Part shown: piece by piece, positions 11,501-22,849 of the stretch
How positions within the stretch are numbered: the first letter of the stretch is position 1
Layout of the letters: the number at the start of each line of letters is the position of its first letter
Assembly: GCA_009363875.1 (NCBI GenBank)
Contig: CM018690.1
Span: 6,002,788 to 6,066,787 of the forward strand
Direction: 5' to 3'
Length of the DNA stretch: 64,000 nt
Source: Mikania micrantha
Lineage: Eukaryota > Streptophyta > Magnoliopsida > Asterales > Asteraceae
The notes under the pieces: generated by a model
What the model was told of the DNA's origin: nothing
Database searches by the model: none
What the model saw: only the letters and a program-made list of their open reading frames with translations
Position numbers and translations under genes: made by a program

Positions 11501-11999
11501 AATGTAATGTAATTAGACGATGTACTGATGTAGGTTCTTAAGTCTTGGCTAAAGAGTTCGGTCAAGAATACTACTGTCAGGTGAGTTCTAGATGCCCTAC
11601 TTTAACAAGTTATGTGTAACTATGTTTTGGGCTGGCATACATGCTGTTAATATGTTATGTGACTATGCCATGATAATGAATGCATGTTAATATGTTAGTA
11701 TGATTTATGCATGAAAGTATGCTAAGTATGATAAATGCATGTTAGTAAGTTATGATGATGAACTGTATGATAACATCCTATGATGATAATTATAGATGTT
11801 ATGTTATGATGAAATCCTAGGCTGCTAGGATGAAAGTATGATGCTATGATGATTAGATGCTAGCATAATGTGTTTATGATGCCATGATGAATGATATGAT
11901 TATATGCCGCTAGCATGAATGATATGATGTCTTGATGATTATGATGAAAGATGATATAATGCTAGTATATTACGTGTTATAGGGTATGTATGAGATAGG

Positions 12000-12140
12000 T
12001 ACCAGTACTTTTGCTGGGTATGTATGATAGTCAACCAAGACTATAACTGGGTATGATAGTCAACCAAGACTATAACTGGTATGAGAGTCAACCAAGACTA
12101 TAACTGGGTATGATAGTCAACTTGACTATAACAGGGTATG
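12000..12140. repeat. Tandem repeat, about 31-bp unit, each unit palindromic
   Basis: Four copies of 'gatagtcaaccaagactat' plus 'aactgggtat'. Each carries inverted arms ATAGTC / GACTAT around an 'aaccaa' centre. The last copy (about 12112-12132) has a shortened centre. Confidence 0.75.
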
Positions 12141-12550
12141 GAGCCTTGTGCTGGCATAAGGCCACTGATTTTTCAACATAGCAACTTAGGGGCCTCTGCC
12201 CCTTGGACCTCCTTATCCAGGGGCGTTGCCTTCTTAGAACCCCCATTGAATCATAAAACATTAAACAAGTGTGCACCCCACAATTAAATTGTTTAATAAA
12301 TTTCATGATTCATATTGATCGATAAAATTAATCCCAATTATACTAAAATATCTAACAATATTGGGTTTGAATAAACACATGTTGTTTAATGTGGACCACA
12401 TATTTATTTTCAATATTTCAAATGAACGGCTAAGATAGGTTTTAAGGGTTTTCTTTTTAAATTTGGGTTTTCACAGGATACATACATACATAGGACTGAG
12501 ATGAGATAATCACTCGCTTTTAAAGCACTATCCCAAATAACTCCGTCAAG

Positions 12551-13569
12551 ATGAAGCCAAATCTTGGATTTTTTTTAATATCATTGTAACAAATTTACAA
12601 CACTTTCTTTTTTATGACTTTGCGTAAATTCACTACCGTTTAAAACATAACATCATTATAAGTTTTGAGTCTAAAACAGTTATTGTGTTGTAAGTCATAA
12701 ATCATGACAGATCCCTTTAATATTTTGGAATCGTCCCTCTTAAATTTGCATAATCAGATTAGTGATGAGAATTTAAGTAAAGTGGTATTTGTTTTGTAAA
12801 AAAGAGTTACTTACGAAAGTTTCTCTATACGACATTTTAGGTAGGTTTTAAAAATGAAAACTAATATATAACAATTTTGGATTATTGTATTTTCATTATT
12901 TTTCGTATATGAAATTTAGCCTAATTGTCTTTATAACATGGCCTGAACCGATCTAACCCAAATTGACCTGAACAAAGTAAAAAATTATTATATTACGATG
13001 CCATCTGCCACTAATGAAAATTTTTTCTAGGTATGTTACCGGTTGTAATATAAAAAAATCATTTTTTTTATTATAAAGCAAGTGAAGTTGGTGTAAATAT
13101 GTGACTTCCATAACCACATGTGAACAAAGACTATGTACATCATCTTGATAAAATATGAATATATAAAAATTAGGTTAAACTTGTCTATTATACAGATCAA
13201 TAAATGAATTTTAAAAACACTTATTTTAAACACCATAATATATATTTTTTAAATGAGTTTTATGAAAAGCTAAAGAAATGATTTATTATATAATCATTTC
13301 ATTTTCAAATTTAGTAAAATCATTAATATTTATTATAGAAAGATGTGAGAAAATCAAAATTAATTAAAGAAAGAGACGGGAAAAACAAATTTTAGATAGT
13401 CTAAAATTTGACATATGTCCTACTTAAAATTTTTGTTTATTATATAGTAAATATATATATAAATTTGATATTAGATGTTCAAACAATACATAGTTTAGCT
13501 TTTTTTAATTTTGATAGTATGTGAGCTTAAATTTCCATCCAATATACTGTGTTTATTTTATGATGGTTA
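12551..13569. other. AT-rich spacer, no gene recognised
   Basis: Only short random open frames. No LTR ends, terminal inverted repeats or RNA genes were recognised. Confidence 0.6.
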
Positions 13570-14195
13570 CATCTAAGCCCATAAATCAACCGAATAGTTC
13601 GTGAACTGTTTAGAAACTATTCGGCAGATAGATATTCGTTTATGTTCGCTTATTTAATAAATGAATGAACATGAACATAAAATTCGTGTTCGTTTGATTG
13701 AATGAACTAACATGAACACACTTAGTGTTCCTTTATTTATGTTCATCAACCATCTGGTTATGTTCGTTTATTTGTGTTTGTTAATGTTAGTTAAATATCT
13801 AATTTTTTTTATGTTCGATTGTCCGGTTTACTATCCAATTTATTGATGATATGTATTTACGTTTATGAGAGTTGTCATTTGCTTTCGTTTATGCTTGTTC
13901 AATAGTGTTCGTGTTCGTTTATACTTGTTCAATAGTATTCATTTATGTTCAACTATGGTTTTTTGTTTATTTGGGTTTGTTTGTGTTCATTTTTGTTAAT
14001 GAACAGTTCGTTTCAATTTCTAACGAACGAACACGAACACATTCGTTTTCTTTATAAACAAACATATTCATTTTTTTAATAAACGAACACGAACACAAAA
14101 TTCATGTTAGTTAATGTGTTCGTGTTTAGCTAAATTTAAATAAACGAACACAAACATGCATGCTTTTGTTCGCGTTCATTCAATTCGTTCACAGA
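13570..14195. repeat. Foldback-like array of GTTCGTTTAT and its reverse complement
   Basis: The left half is made of GTTCGTTTATGTTCG-type words, and the right half (about 14020-14190) of their complement, AACGAACACGAAC. The region can therefore fold on itself. The open frame at 13872-14057 arises from this repetition and is not considered a gene. The family is unknown to me by name; a degenerate MITE or foldback element is the likely source. Confidence 0.55.
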
Positions 14196-14607
14196 CCTAG
14201 TTATATCTCGACATCGATCGTAAAATGCGGGTCACTTAAACCATTTTCATACTTAATCTCTGGTAACACCCTAGCTACTCAAAGATGTCATTTTATACAT
14301 CTGAATTTAAATGGATTTATTTTTTTAACGTTTTTCTATTTATTTTACAGAAAAACAGAAAACAACTGCATACATCAACTTAATCTAGTCATGTATATAC
14401 GTTCAAGTCGTTTCATTTATATACATTTAGTATTACTGTTTTAATTTATAAAGAATTAATAATTCTTTTAAAATTAACAATTGCATATTATATATGGTGT
14501 TAAATAATAATGTTAAATAAAGTGATTATGTATTATTACAATAATATATTATTTTAACGTCCTTTTCGTGGTTTCATACATCATAACACATGAGTTTATG
14601 GTTTTAA

Positions 14608-14939
14608 GACCATATGTAATACTCACCTCACTAAAATCTCACCCTACTGAAATTTTCTGTCATGTTATCACTCACTGAAAATCTTAAAACCCCTTAATAA
14701 TCACCTCACTGAAAAACCTTCTCCACTGATGCCACATCATCACTAATTTATAATTTTTATTTGTTATTAAACCCCTTATGGGTCTCATTTTTTAAAATGC
14801 ACCAATGAAATCCATGCAAGCTTAACAGGGAGCGAGAGCCACTGGAAGCAAGAATTTGACCCCACTGGAAGGGGACGGTGTTTCCACTGGATCCCACTAC
14901 CCCACTAGATCCTACACGATGTGACCATTACATATGGTC
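14608..14939. mobile_element. PIF/Harbinger-type MITE, TSD TAA
   Basis: A 332-bp element with terminal inverted repeats GACCATATGTAAT at both ends (left from 14608; right reads ATTACATATGGTC to 14939). It is flanked by TAA at 14605-14607 and 14940-14942, the 3-bp target duplication typical of PIF/Harbinger. Non-coding inside, with repeated 'cccactgga' words. Confidence 0.85.
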
Positions 14940-15092
14940 TAATAGCTAGTCTAACCTACCGAGATGCGTCATCATGAAATAACGCAGTTGTCATTAAAAG
15001 ATACTTGTAATAAGATATAAATAAATATTTATACTTATTACGTTAAAATCACACATGATACACATGTTGAATTATTGTTTTAAATAGGATTT

Positions 15093-16015
15093 ACCCCGCC
15101 GCGCGCTGTGATGGGTTATCACATTACACTCTTGATAATATGTATTATATATCATTTGCATAAGCATAAGTTACATAGTAAAATCAATTATTTGATCACG
15201 AACTTTATATAAATTTATCGTATAAACAAAATATCATACAAATATGTTATACAAACAATGTTGTAAAAATCGGCCTAGGCGGCGCCTAGGAGTTAGGCGC
15301 CCATCTGCTGTCTAAGTTTTGGCCTAGGCGGCCTGGTCAGATTTTTTTTTTCACTTTTTTGACTTTTTTTGACTTTTTATAGTAAAAAGGGACCAATTTC
15401 ATGATTATTTAGACATTTTTCAACCAAAAATCTTTAATATGTCTCTGAAACATCGAATCCAGGCAGTTAACATCGAAATTTATCTCTAAACTTTGAACTC
15501 AGTTTTTAAGTTTGCACTTTAAAGTACTTTTTTTAGTATATTTAAGTATATTTTTAACCCCGCCACACGCTGCGATGGGTTATCACATTACACTCTTGAT
15601 AATATGTATTATATATCATTTGCAGAAGCATAAGTTACATAGTAAAATCAATTATTTTATCACAAACTTTATATAAATTTATCGTATAAACAAAATATCA
15701 TACAAATATGTTATACAAACAATGTTGTAAAAATCGAGCTAGGCGCCCATCTACTGTCTAATTTTTGGCCTAGGCGGCCTGGTCAGTTTTTTTTTCACTT
15801 TTTTGACTTTTTTTTGACTTTTTATGGTAAAAAGGGACCAATTTCATGATTATTTAGACACTTCTCAACCAAAAATCTTTAATATGTATCTGAAACATCG
15901 AATCCAGGCAGTTAACATCGAAATTTATCTCTAAACTTTGAACTCAGTTTTTAAGTTTGCATTTTAAAGTACTTTTTTTAGTATATTTAAGTATATTTTT
16001 TAAAATTATTTGAAG
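15093..16015 (+). repeat. 464-bp tandem duplication
   Basis: 15093-15556 is repeated at 15557 to about 16015 with an offset of 464 bp and modest divergence (substitutions and a missing 'ggcgcctaggagtta' type block in copy 2). The duplicated unit includes host DNA plus the left half of the hAT MITE at 15720-16170, so the duplication took place after that insertion. Confidence 0.85.
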
Positions 16016-16170
16016 TATTATATTAAATTATTGATATTGATGTGTGCATATAATATATATTTGTAAAATTACATATAAAAATTCCAATCCGCCTATTGCC
16101 GATTAATCCCGATTAATCCATATGCGGTACCTCGTAGCCCGACTAGCGCGTAGCGACTTCTACAACCATG
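15720..16170. mobile_element. hAT-type MITE, 8-bp TSD TATACAAA
   Basis: Ends read CAATGTTGTAAAAATCG... and ...CGACTTCTACAACCATG, imperfect inverted repeats (TGTTGTAaAAaTCG / TGGTTGTAGAAGTCG). They are flanked by TATACAAA at 15712-15719 and 16171-16178. A third copy of TATACAAA at 15248-15255 precedes the duplicated left half (15256-15556). The interior has 'cctaggcggcgcctagg' palindromes and T-rich 'gactttttt' repeats. No coding capacity. Confidence 0.85.
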
Positions 16171-16623
16171 TATACAAATAATATAGAAAAAAGTAATCAC
16201 AATATCCTTCTCACCAACAACCAATAAGTTGAACTAAAAAGATCCAAAATTTCTAAGCAAAATTCGATTTCCTTACGAGAAAAAATAAATCATCGTTCAA
16301 TCATTTCTTTTTTTTTTCCGTCATATATATTTTTAATCTCATTATTTGTGTTATGATTTTTAGGTTGGAGAAACTAGATCTCTCTATAAATTTAACCAGT
16401 TCGGCTCTCTTGAATTTGTCTTTACGTATGCTAATCCTGGTCTAAGATAGACTCAACTGGCCAATCAATTAAGCCAAAAGAGTGGAAAATAATTCTTTAT
16501 TAGGACTAGACCCCTACCATCTTTAAGTAGTTTTAAACAATTTTCATGTGAAGTTGACACTTAAATACCATAGGCTCCATTAATATGCACATTCTAGAGT
16601 ATAGTGGGATAATCTTATATTAA

Positions 16624-17024
16624 GGTCTTGTTTGGGATTTCTTATTTAAATTTAAAATGACTTTTTGTCAAAAGTACTTATTAACTTATAATTTTTTGAA
16701 ATGAAATTTTTAAAAATGTGTTTGGATTAGCTTTTTCAAAATAAATTTTTAAAATGACCAAAAAGGACATTTTTTTATTGACATCATTTAAGATTATTGG
16801 GTAAAGGGTAAAGAGTGGGGTAGATTTGTAATTTATGTCAATAAGTCATAAGTTATTTTGAAAAGCTAGAATTTTTAGCTTTTGAAAAACAACTTATTAC
16901 ACTTTCACAAAAAGTCATTTTCAAAAGTCCTTTTAAGTTTGACAAACAACTTATTAACTTATTGGCTTTTTGAAAAAGCCTATAAGTCAATAAGTCATTT
17001 TTAAATGAAATCCCAAACAAGGCC
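16624..17024. mobile_element. Tourist-like (PIF/Harbinger) MITE, TSD TAA
   Basis: A 401-bp element with ends GGTCTTGTTTGGGATTTC and, inverted, GGCCTTGTTTGGGATTTC. It is flanked by TAA at 16621-16623 and 17025-17027. The interior is rich in 'ataagtcaataagtca' repeats. No coding sequence. Confidence 0.9.
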
Positions 17025-17054
17025 TAACCTAAAATTTTGTATTCTAATATAATC

Positions 17055-17415
17055 AGATTGTTGGATCATATTGCTCACTTTAACACTGTGCACAGTTTTT
17101 TGAATACAACTTAACAGATATGTAACCTATGTTAACAGAATCTAACAAACACTCAGACAAAAATATGAGAAAAACTTAAACATTAGATTGTTGATCGGAT
17201 TGCTAACTAAGTTAACATATGTGTAATCTCTTTTAATAGAATCTCACAAACACTTCACACAAAAGTATTAGAAAAACTTAAACATCAAATTGTTGGATCA
17301 GATTGCTCAATTGAACACTTCATACAAAGTTTTATGAATACAAGTTAACATATGTGTTATCTCTGTTAACACGATCTCAGAAACACTTAAGAAAAAGTAT
17401 AAGAAAAACTTAAAT
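17055..17415 (+). repeat. Three imperfect tandem copies of a 100-130 bp unit
   Basis: Copies begin near 17055, 17183 and 17286, each with 'attgttggatca.attgct', 'gttaacatatgtgt' and 'gagaaaaacttaaa'. The middle copy lacks about 28 bp. Non-coding. Confidence 0.65.
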
Positions 17416-18439
17416 ACTAGGATTTACTTTCAAGCTTGGAATATACTTCACTCAACTATTGCAAGATTACAAGACTCATACAATTCGCATGCTTAGCGGT
17501 TTACACATCAGAAGTTATATAAGCAAAGTTATACGTGTATTCTTGTAGGAAAACAAGATTGGACTTACCTTATTATAATAAAGGAATAGCAACACTAGAC
17601 ACATTTCACCATCTCATGAACACTAAAAACTTTTCTCTCCTATCTTTCATATTAAATACATAATTAATTGTCTTTTATATTAAATAAATTAAATCTTAAT
17701 GATTTTGAATTATTTAAATTATACTATTAAATATCAAATATATAATTGTTCTTATAAGAATTTTGAATTATATAATATCTTAAAATGAAATTTATAATTC
17801 ATAAATTTCTATTATTTGTAATTTATTATATTAAGTATTCATCCTTTATTATTTATCAAAAATTAATGTTATTAAACATACAAATATTAATAAAAAATAT
17901 TGTTTATAACATATTTGATTTAATCAATCCATGTAATACATAAGTTTCTAACCTAGTACTAGAACAAAAGAGAACTTATTCTGGTATATTTTTTGTGGCT
18001 TGATAGGCCAACATACATTAATTACAATTCATACAAATAATTACTTTGATTTTTATATTAAATGCCTATTATACAGAAGACCTATAATACAAAATGTCTT
18101 CTTATTTTGTTCAATCTTCCCCATTTAACTCTGCAACATTCTTCAAATAGGATTCAACATCAGCAGAGAATGTTGGTTGGAAGCAGCTTTGTAGTCGGAA
18201 GTTGTTGTGCATCAAAATTTTTAGTTTTCTCTGAAACCATGTTGTCTTCATAAGCTTTGGAGGTCAATAGAAGTCTTCTTGTCTTATGATGCTTTGTAGT
18301 CTTTAGAATTTTTCTTGTCTTTTAACGTTTTTGTGTCTTCGAAAGCTTTGTCTTTTGTCTGAACATCATAATGATAGTGGTACTTTTCAAAAGCTTTCAA
18401 TCTTCTGAAGATTAATTGTTCCTTTCGAAGACTAATGAT
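17416..18439. other. AT-rich spacer, no gene recognised
   Basis: Short open frames only (for example 18062-18253). No domain, TIR or RNA gene was recognised. Confidence 0.55.
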
Positions 18440-19221
18440 GTGTTTGTTTTTTGAGAAAACATCTTCCTGGCCTCTTATGTATGCATCGCGTAGATACGGG
18501 CAGAGGTTAGGGAGCTACAGACAGTTTGTTTTCTCGAGGCATTTTATTAAAAAACGTCTTCCCGTCCTCTTCTTGAAGCAGACATGAACCAACCGCTTCT
18601 CATGTCTTCCTAACCTCTTCTTCCCTTCTTTTCCCTCATTCTCGATCGCCTCCTTCACGCCCGCCTTCTCCACCGTCATTCCTCATCCACCGCCGTTGTT
18701 CCTCCTCCTTCGCCTTTGCCCTCCACCGCCTTTGTCGAACCACTTCCCCCTATCACAGTCGTCGCCGCACGAACCCTTCACTGCACAACTCAATCGAGCC
18801 GTCACCCTCCACCTCACTTCTTCCTTCCACCGCACGACTTGATCGAGCCATCGCTCGTCGCCGCACGTTCTCAATCGACCTTTTCTTCGAAGAGGGTTTG
18901 TCGCCCTTAATGGATCTCGACCTCGAAGAGGGTTTGTTGGTGATGGTTGGAGAATGGGAGGTCGCCGACGGTCGGAGCAGGGAAGGGTCTTCGATTTCGA
19001 CGGTGGGATTGGGCTGAGAACGGGAATAGGTCGACGGTGGGGTTGGGCTGAGCAAGATGGTGGGTTGGGCTGACCAACGGTGGGGTTGGGGAAGAGGTCG
19101 TGAAAACTTTTTTAAAAATCAAGTCCTCTTCTTGCAGGGGTTTGGTCCAACTCTTTTGCTACAGATGTCTGCAGATGTGGTCCGCAGACTGCTGACATTT
19201 TACCTCTTAAAAAACAAACAC
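18440..19221. mobile_element. Candidate TIR element with GC-rich gene-like insert
   Basis: GTGTTTGTTTTTTGAG at 18440 and its inverted partner CTCTTAAAAAACAAACAC ending at 19221 bracket a block that is much more GC-rich than its surroundings (18600-19080, C-rich then G-rich). Small Pro/Arg-rich frames there (18716-18910 +, 18753-19055 -) have no recognisable domain. I see no clear target duplication, so the element call is tentative. The composition suggests a captured or decayed 5' gene region. Confidence 0.4.
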
Positions 19222-19594
19222 CACATAAATGTTTCCTAATAATAAATCCATCCTTCTCATACTTCCTTGGACTTTTAGGAGATTGGACTTCTTAGAGTTG
19301 TCCTTATAAAAAACGTATGTGTTTCGGTAAGAACAAGTTTTCTAGATCTTATACAGATTTTTATCATTATATTTTTACCTTTAAACTACTCAAACATATC
19401 TTTAACACTTGTAATGAAACTCTCATTTTAACCCTTTCAACCTTACACCAACCAAAAGTCTCAAACCTTTAATCGAGATCAGATTTCATTGCTTGTTATG
19501 CAGGTTAATTTAAGTCATAAACCCAACTTGCCTGGCTTACCTGTTGTGATTGGACTGTGTAGTCGGCAACCCCCCCGGAACTCAACCTTGTAAT

Positions 19595-20949
19595 CAGGGA
19601 CGAAGGATAACTAGGGCTAGGGGTGGCCCTTGCCCCTGCTACTTTTCGGCTCAGAAGAAGGTATGTAGTAGGATTTGGTCGGAAAATTTTATATTAATAG
19701 AGTCCAGCCCATTTGTTTTTTCTTCCTGAAAATCCTTAGGCCTCCTTGGTTTCTAAAAAAAACACTAAAGTTAAACTATAATATTAATAATACGTTTAAG
19801 TGTTTAACGGTTTACTGTTTAAACTCATTTTTCAGTTAAGTATAAGTATAAAGCTTAATTTATAAAAAGGTTAAAGCTTGAAGGGGCAATATGTAAAATT
19901 TAACTTAAAAAAATCGTAGATAAACATACGATTAGGGATGGTCGGCTGGAAAAAGAAAAAAAGAAAAATCACACACACGCATTCGTCTCTGGGTTCTGGC
20001 TTTAGTTCGTAAGGTAATCTTCGAACTCAATCTTCAGTTCGTAAATTATAGCTTGCGTTTGAGTACTTCTAGTTCACGATTCATGCAATTAGATTGACTC
20101 CATTAATCCATACGCATTCATCCCATTAATCATGCACATACGAATTCGTCCCATTAATCCATTATTGTTACGAATTCACGCAATTAGTTTGAGTACTTTG
20201 TTGATGTTTGTGTATATTATAGATGATTGATGGTGAATTTGAGGTAGAACTCAACTTAGGGTTTATGATTGATAGTGGATTTTAGGAATATGAAATAGAA
20301 AATTTGATTCAGTTTATGTCTTATGTTTGTTAGATTGATTGAGTTTTTGATTTCTTTTTATTAGGTATATCATGAAAAAGACAAAAATTCTTCATTCCTT
20401 TTTCAAAAGAAAGGATGATGATCCTGATAAACAACAAAGTAAACGTCAATGAAAATTTTCAGCACTTCCAGTATTATTTGATTGATAGAGTGCTTCGGTT
20501 AATCCTGAAACTTCCAGTATCTACTGCAACAACTGAGAGGGGATTTTCAGCAATGAAATTTTCAAGAATCGCCTTCGCAATAAAATGTCGGATGAGTATC
20601 TTGCGGATTCCTTGTTGATTTATTATATTGAAAAAGAAATTGCTGAGAAGTGTTATTCAGACTCTATCATAGATGAATTTAAAGAGCTTAAGGGTCATCG
20701 AGCTAAGTTGTAGTTTATCTTCCGGGTACTTACTCTTTCATCTTCAACATTTTATCTTTTTGTTTGTTAAAAACATTTTCTCTTTTGTTTGTTGATTTCC
20801 TTGTTGTTTGTTAAATTATATCTTTAAAGTATTTAATTGTTTTACCCGACCCAAATGGCCGACCCAATATAAGAAATATAGAATAGGAAAACAAATATTG
20901 GCCCGTGGCTTTCGGTCCTCCTACAGAAAAATTTCAAACTTAGTCCCTG
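19595..20949 (+). mobile_element. Internally deleted hAT transposon, TSD CTTGTAAT
   Basis: A 1355-bp element with ends CAGGGACGAAGG and, inverted, CAGGGACTAAGT. A perfect 8-bp duplication CTTGTAAT flanks it (19587-19594 and 20950-20957). The left subterminal segment resembles the small hAT at 34800-35024. It keeps only the two ends of a transposase gene (20372-20713), so it is a Ds-like derivative that would depend on a transposase made elsewhere. Confidence 0.88.
20372..20713 (+). pseudogene. hAT transposase remnant, MYM-type zinc finger family: N- and C-termini only
   Basis: The N-terminus (from ATG 20372) reads MKKTKILHSFFKRKD, typical of the 'zinc finger MYM-type 1-like' hAT transposases of plants. 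It runs almost directly into the C-terminal dimerisation region, 'LPVSTATTERGFSAMK' (about 20500-20550), then 'MSDEYLADSLLIYYIEKEI' in a shifted frame, ending with TAG at 20711-20713. The zinc finger, DDE-type core and most of the roughly 700-residue protein are deleted. At least one frameshift lies near 20565. Not functional. Confidence 0.8.
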
Positions 20950-20957
20950 CTTGTAAT

Positions 20958-22849
20958 CCGTAAATACCCCGTCCCTCTGTAACAATGCGGATCGAGACAC
21001 TTTGATTTATTGAATCTTAATTGTTTTCTTATAAATCACTCGTTAAAAAAGTTTAAACGTACGATTATAGGTATAGAGAGGGATGGTGGTCCTAAACTTT
21101 ATTTTGCTAAACAAATTTTCAACAAAATGAAGGATACGTGCCTTGAATGCCCTTTAGGACCATAAATATGTAAACGAGTGACATCAACATCTAGTCTACA
21201 AACTTACGTAAGTTTAAAAGTGGGTGATCAAACTAACAAACTAAATATAAAATATTCATATTATTCATGATTATTATACTACAAATTACATGTAATTTTT
21301 TTTAAACGACAAATAAGAAAATGTTATATATTTAAAGACCGCTTAACAAGATACTAAAACATGTCGGATGGATATATCATGATAGAAAAAAACACTCAAA
21401 GAGCATTTTATAGTCAAACATTATAAAGCAGTAAAAACATCACCTATAAAAAACACCTCTGGTTTTTTTCAAACCATTCAAAACAAGACAAGTGAGATGA
21501 CAAAGGTTTTCGCTTTTGAGAAATATGGGAATGAGACAATGCAAAATGCAATGCTACAGAAGTGAGAAAACAACCTTTCCACTTAATCTGTCACCCCTGA
21601 CACGAGAACAGGACGCGAAGATAAACCTATTAAAATATTTGAAATTATTCTCCAACACTTTTATTCATATGAAATTATTTTGTAACATTTAGGTATTTTT
21701 TAAATACAAAAATGATTTTATTTTGAATTTCAAATATAGTTTAAAGACATAATTTTTAAGGAATACTAAAATAATATCTTTAAAAATAATTAAATTTAAT
21801 CATTTTTCTAATACTATTATATTATAAAAATATTTCTTTAATATTTGAAATAATATTTGACAACAAAATTATTGAATTTAGGCTTTTATATAATTACAAT
21901 GATTCTAGTTGGTCAAGTTTTTCTATACAACATATATCAACGATGTTAACAAGTTTATTACTTTTATAATATTAAATTTATTGAGTTTTAGAACCTAATG
22001 TTTAGCTCATTTTAACGGTTTAAACAATTACATGTCGGTTAATGGTTTTTAATTCATAGATGTGGATACAATAATAAATAAATTCATAAAAATTATGTCT
22101 AGTTTTTTTTCTAGAACTTATACATATAAATAACAATTTTAGAGCATTCAATAATAAAATCATTTATTTTCGATTTATGGATGATGATTACGGCTTTATC
22201 CATTCGTATCTCTGGATAAATTGTATATCCAACTCATCCAACATGCTTGTTTCATATATTTTCCAAAGTACAGAATTTATTAGATTAGTTCACTTGGTTT
22301 TGATTCGGTTTTCAATAAACAAATGTGTTACAAAACAACTTTACCGATTTTAACAGGTTTTAATGGGTTTAATGTTTTCTTAAGCAAAAGCTTGTCATGA
22401 ACAATGTGTTGAACACATTAGATATCATATGTGACAATAAATGTGTAAAAATCATAAATTTAAACATTAGATATCATATGTGACAATAAATGTCTTTAAA
22501 AGTTTTTGGTGTAGATTTTGTTTATCTTATGATTTGGCTGATTTAAACACGAGTAAATTAAAGTAGTTCAAAAGGTAATATAAATCTCTGAAAAATGTGG
22601 ATGTGATGGTGTGTGTAGGTCATAAAAGTCCATTCATGTATGAATTGAATGTTTAATGAGGGCAACTATTTAAGTTTACTACGAGTTCGATGTCCACTGT
22701 TTGGATCCAAGGATGAATAGGGGATGCATAAGATGTAAAAATGATGGAGAAGAACCTATGAAGAGTTTAAAAATTTTGTATGAGATTTTTCTATGTAGAT
22801 TTAAGGTTGCATCTGTGTGAAAACTACGTTATGTCAAGTGCCTATTCGT
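20958..22849. other. AT-rich spacer, no gene recognised
   Basis: No coding sequence recognised. One short direct repeat is visible: 'acattagatatcatatgtg' plus 11 bp at about 22418-22447, and again about 48 bp later. Confidence 0.55.

Larger units (their letters stand above)
10698..12550 (+). repeat. Element A 3' LTR (left border clear, right border uncertain)
   Basis: It begins TGTAACACCCC next to the polypurine tract. It contains a long (TA)n run at a plausible promoter position, two clusters of a roughly 31-bp repeat, 'atgatgctatg'-rich sequence, and a palindromic tandem repeat at about 12000-12140. A segment at 12160-12245 has the 'ggggcctctgccccttgga' style common to LTRs. I could not find a convincing ...CA end, so the right limit is approximate. 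Confidence 0.55.
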
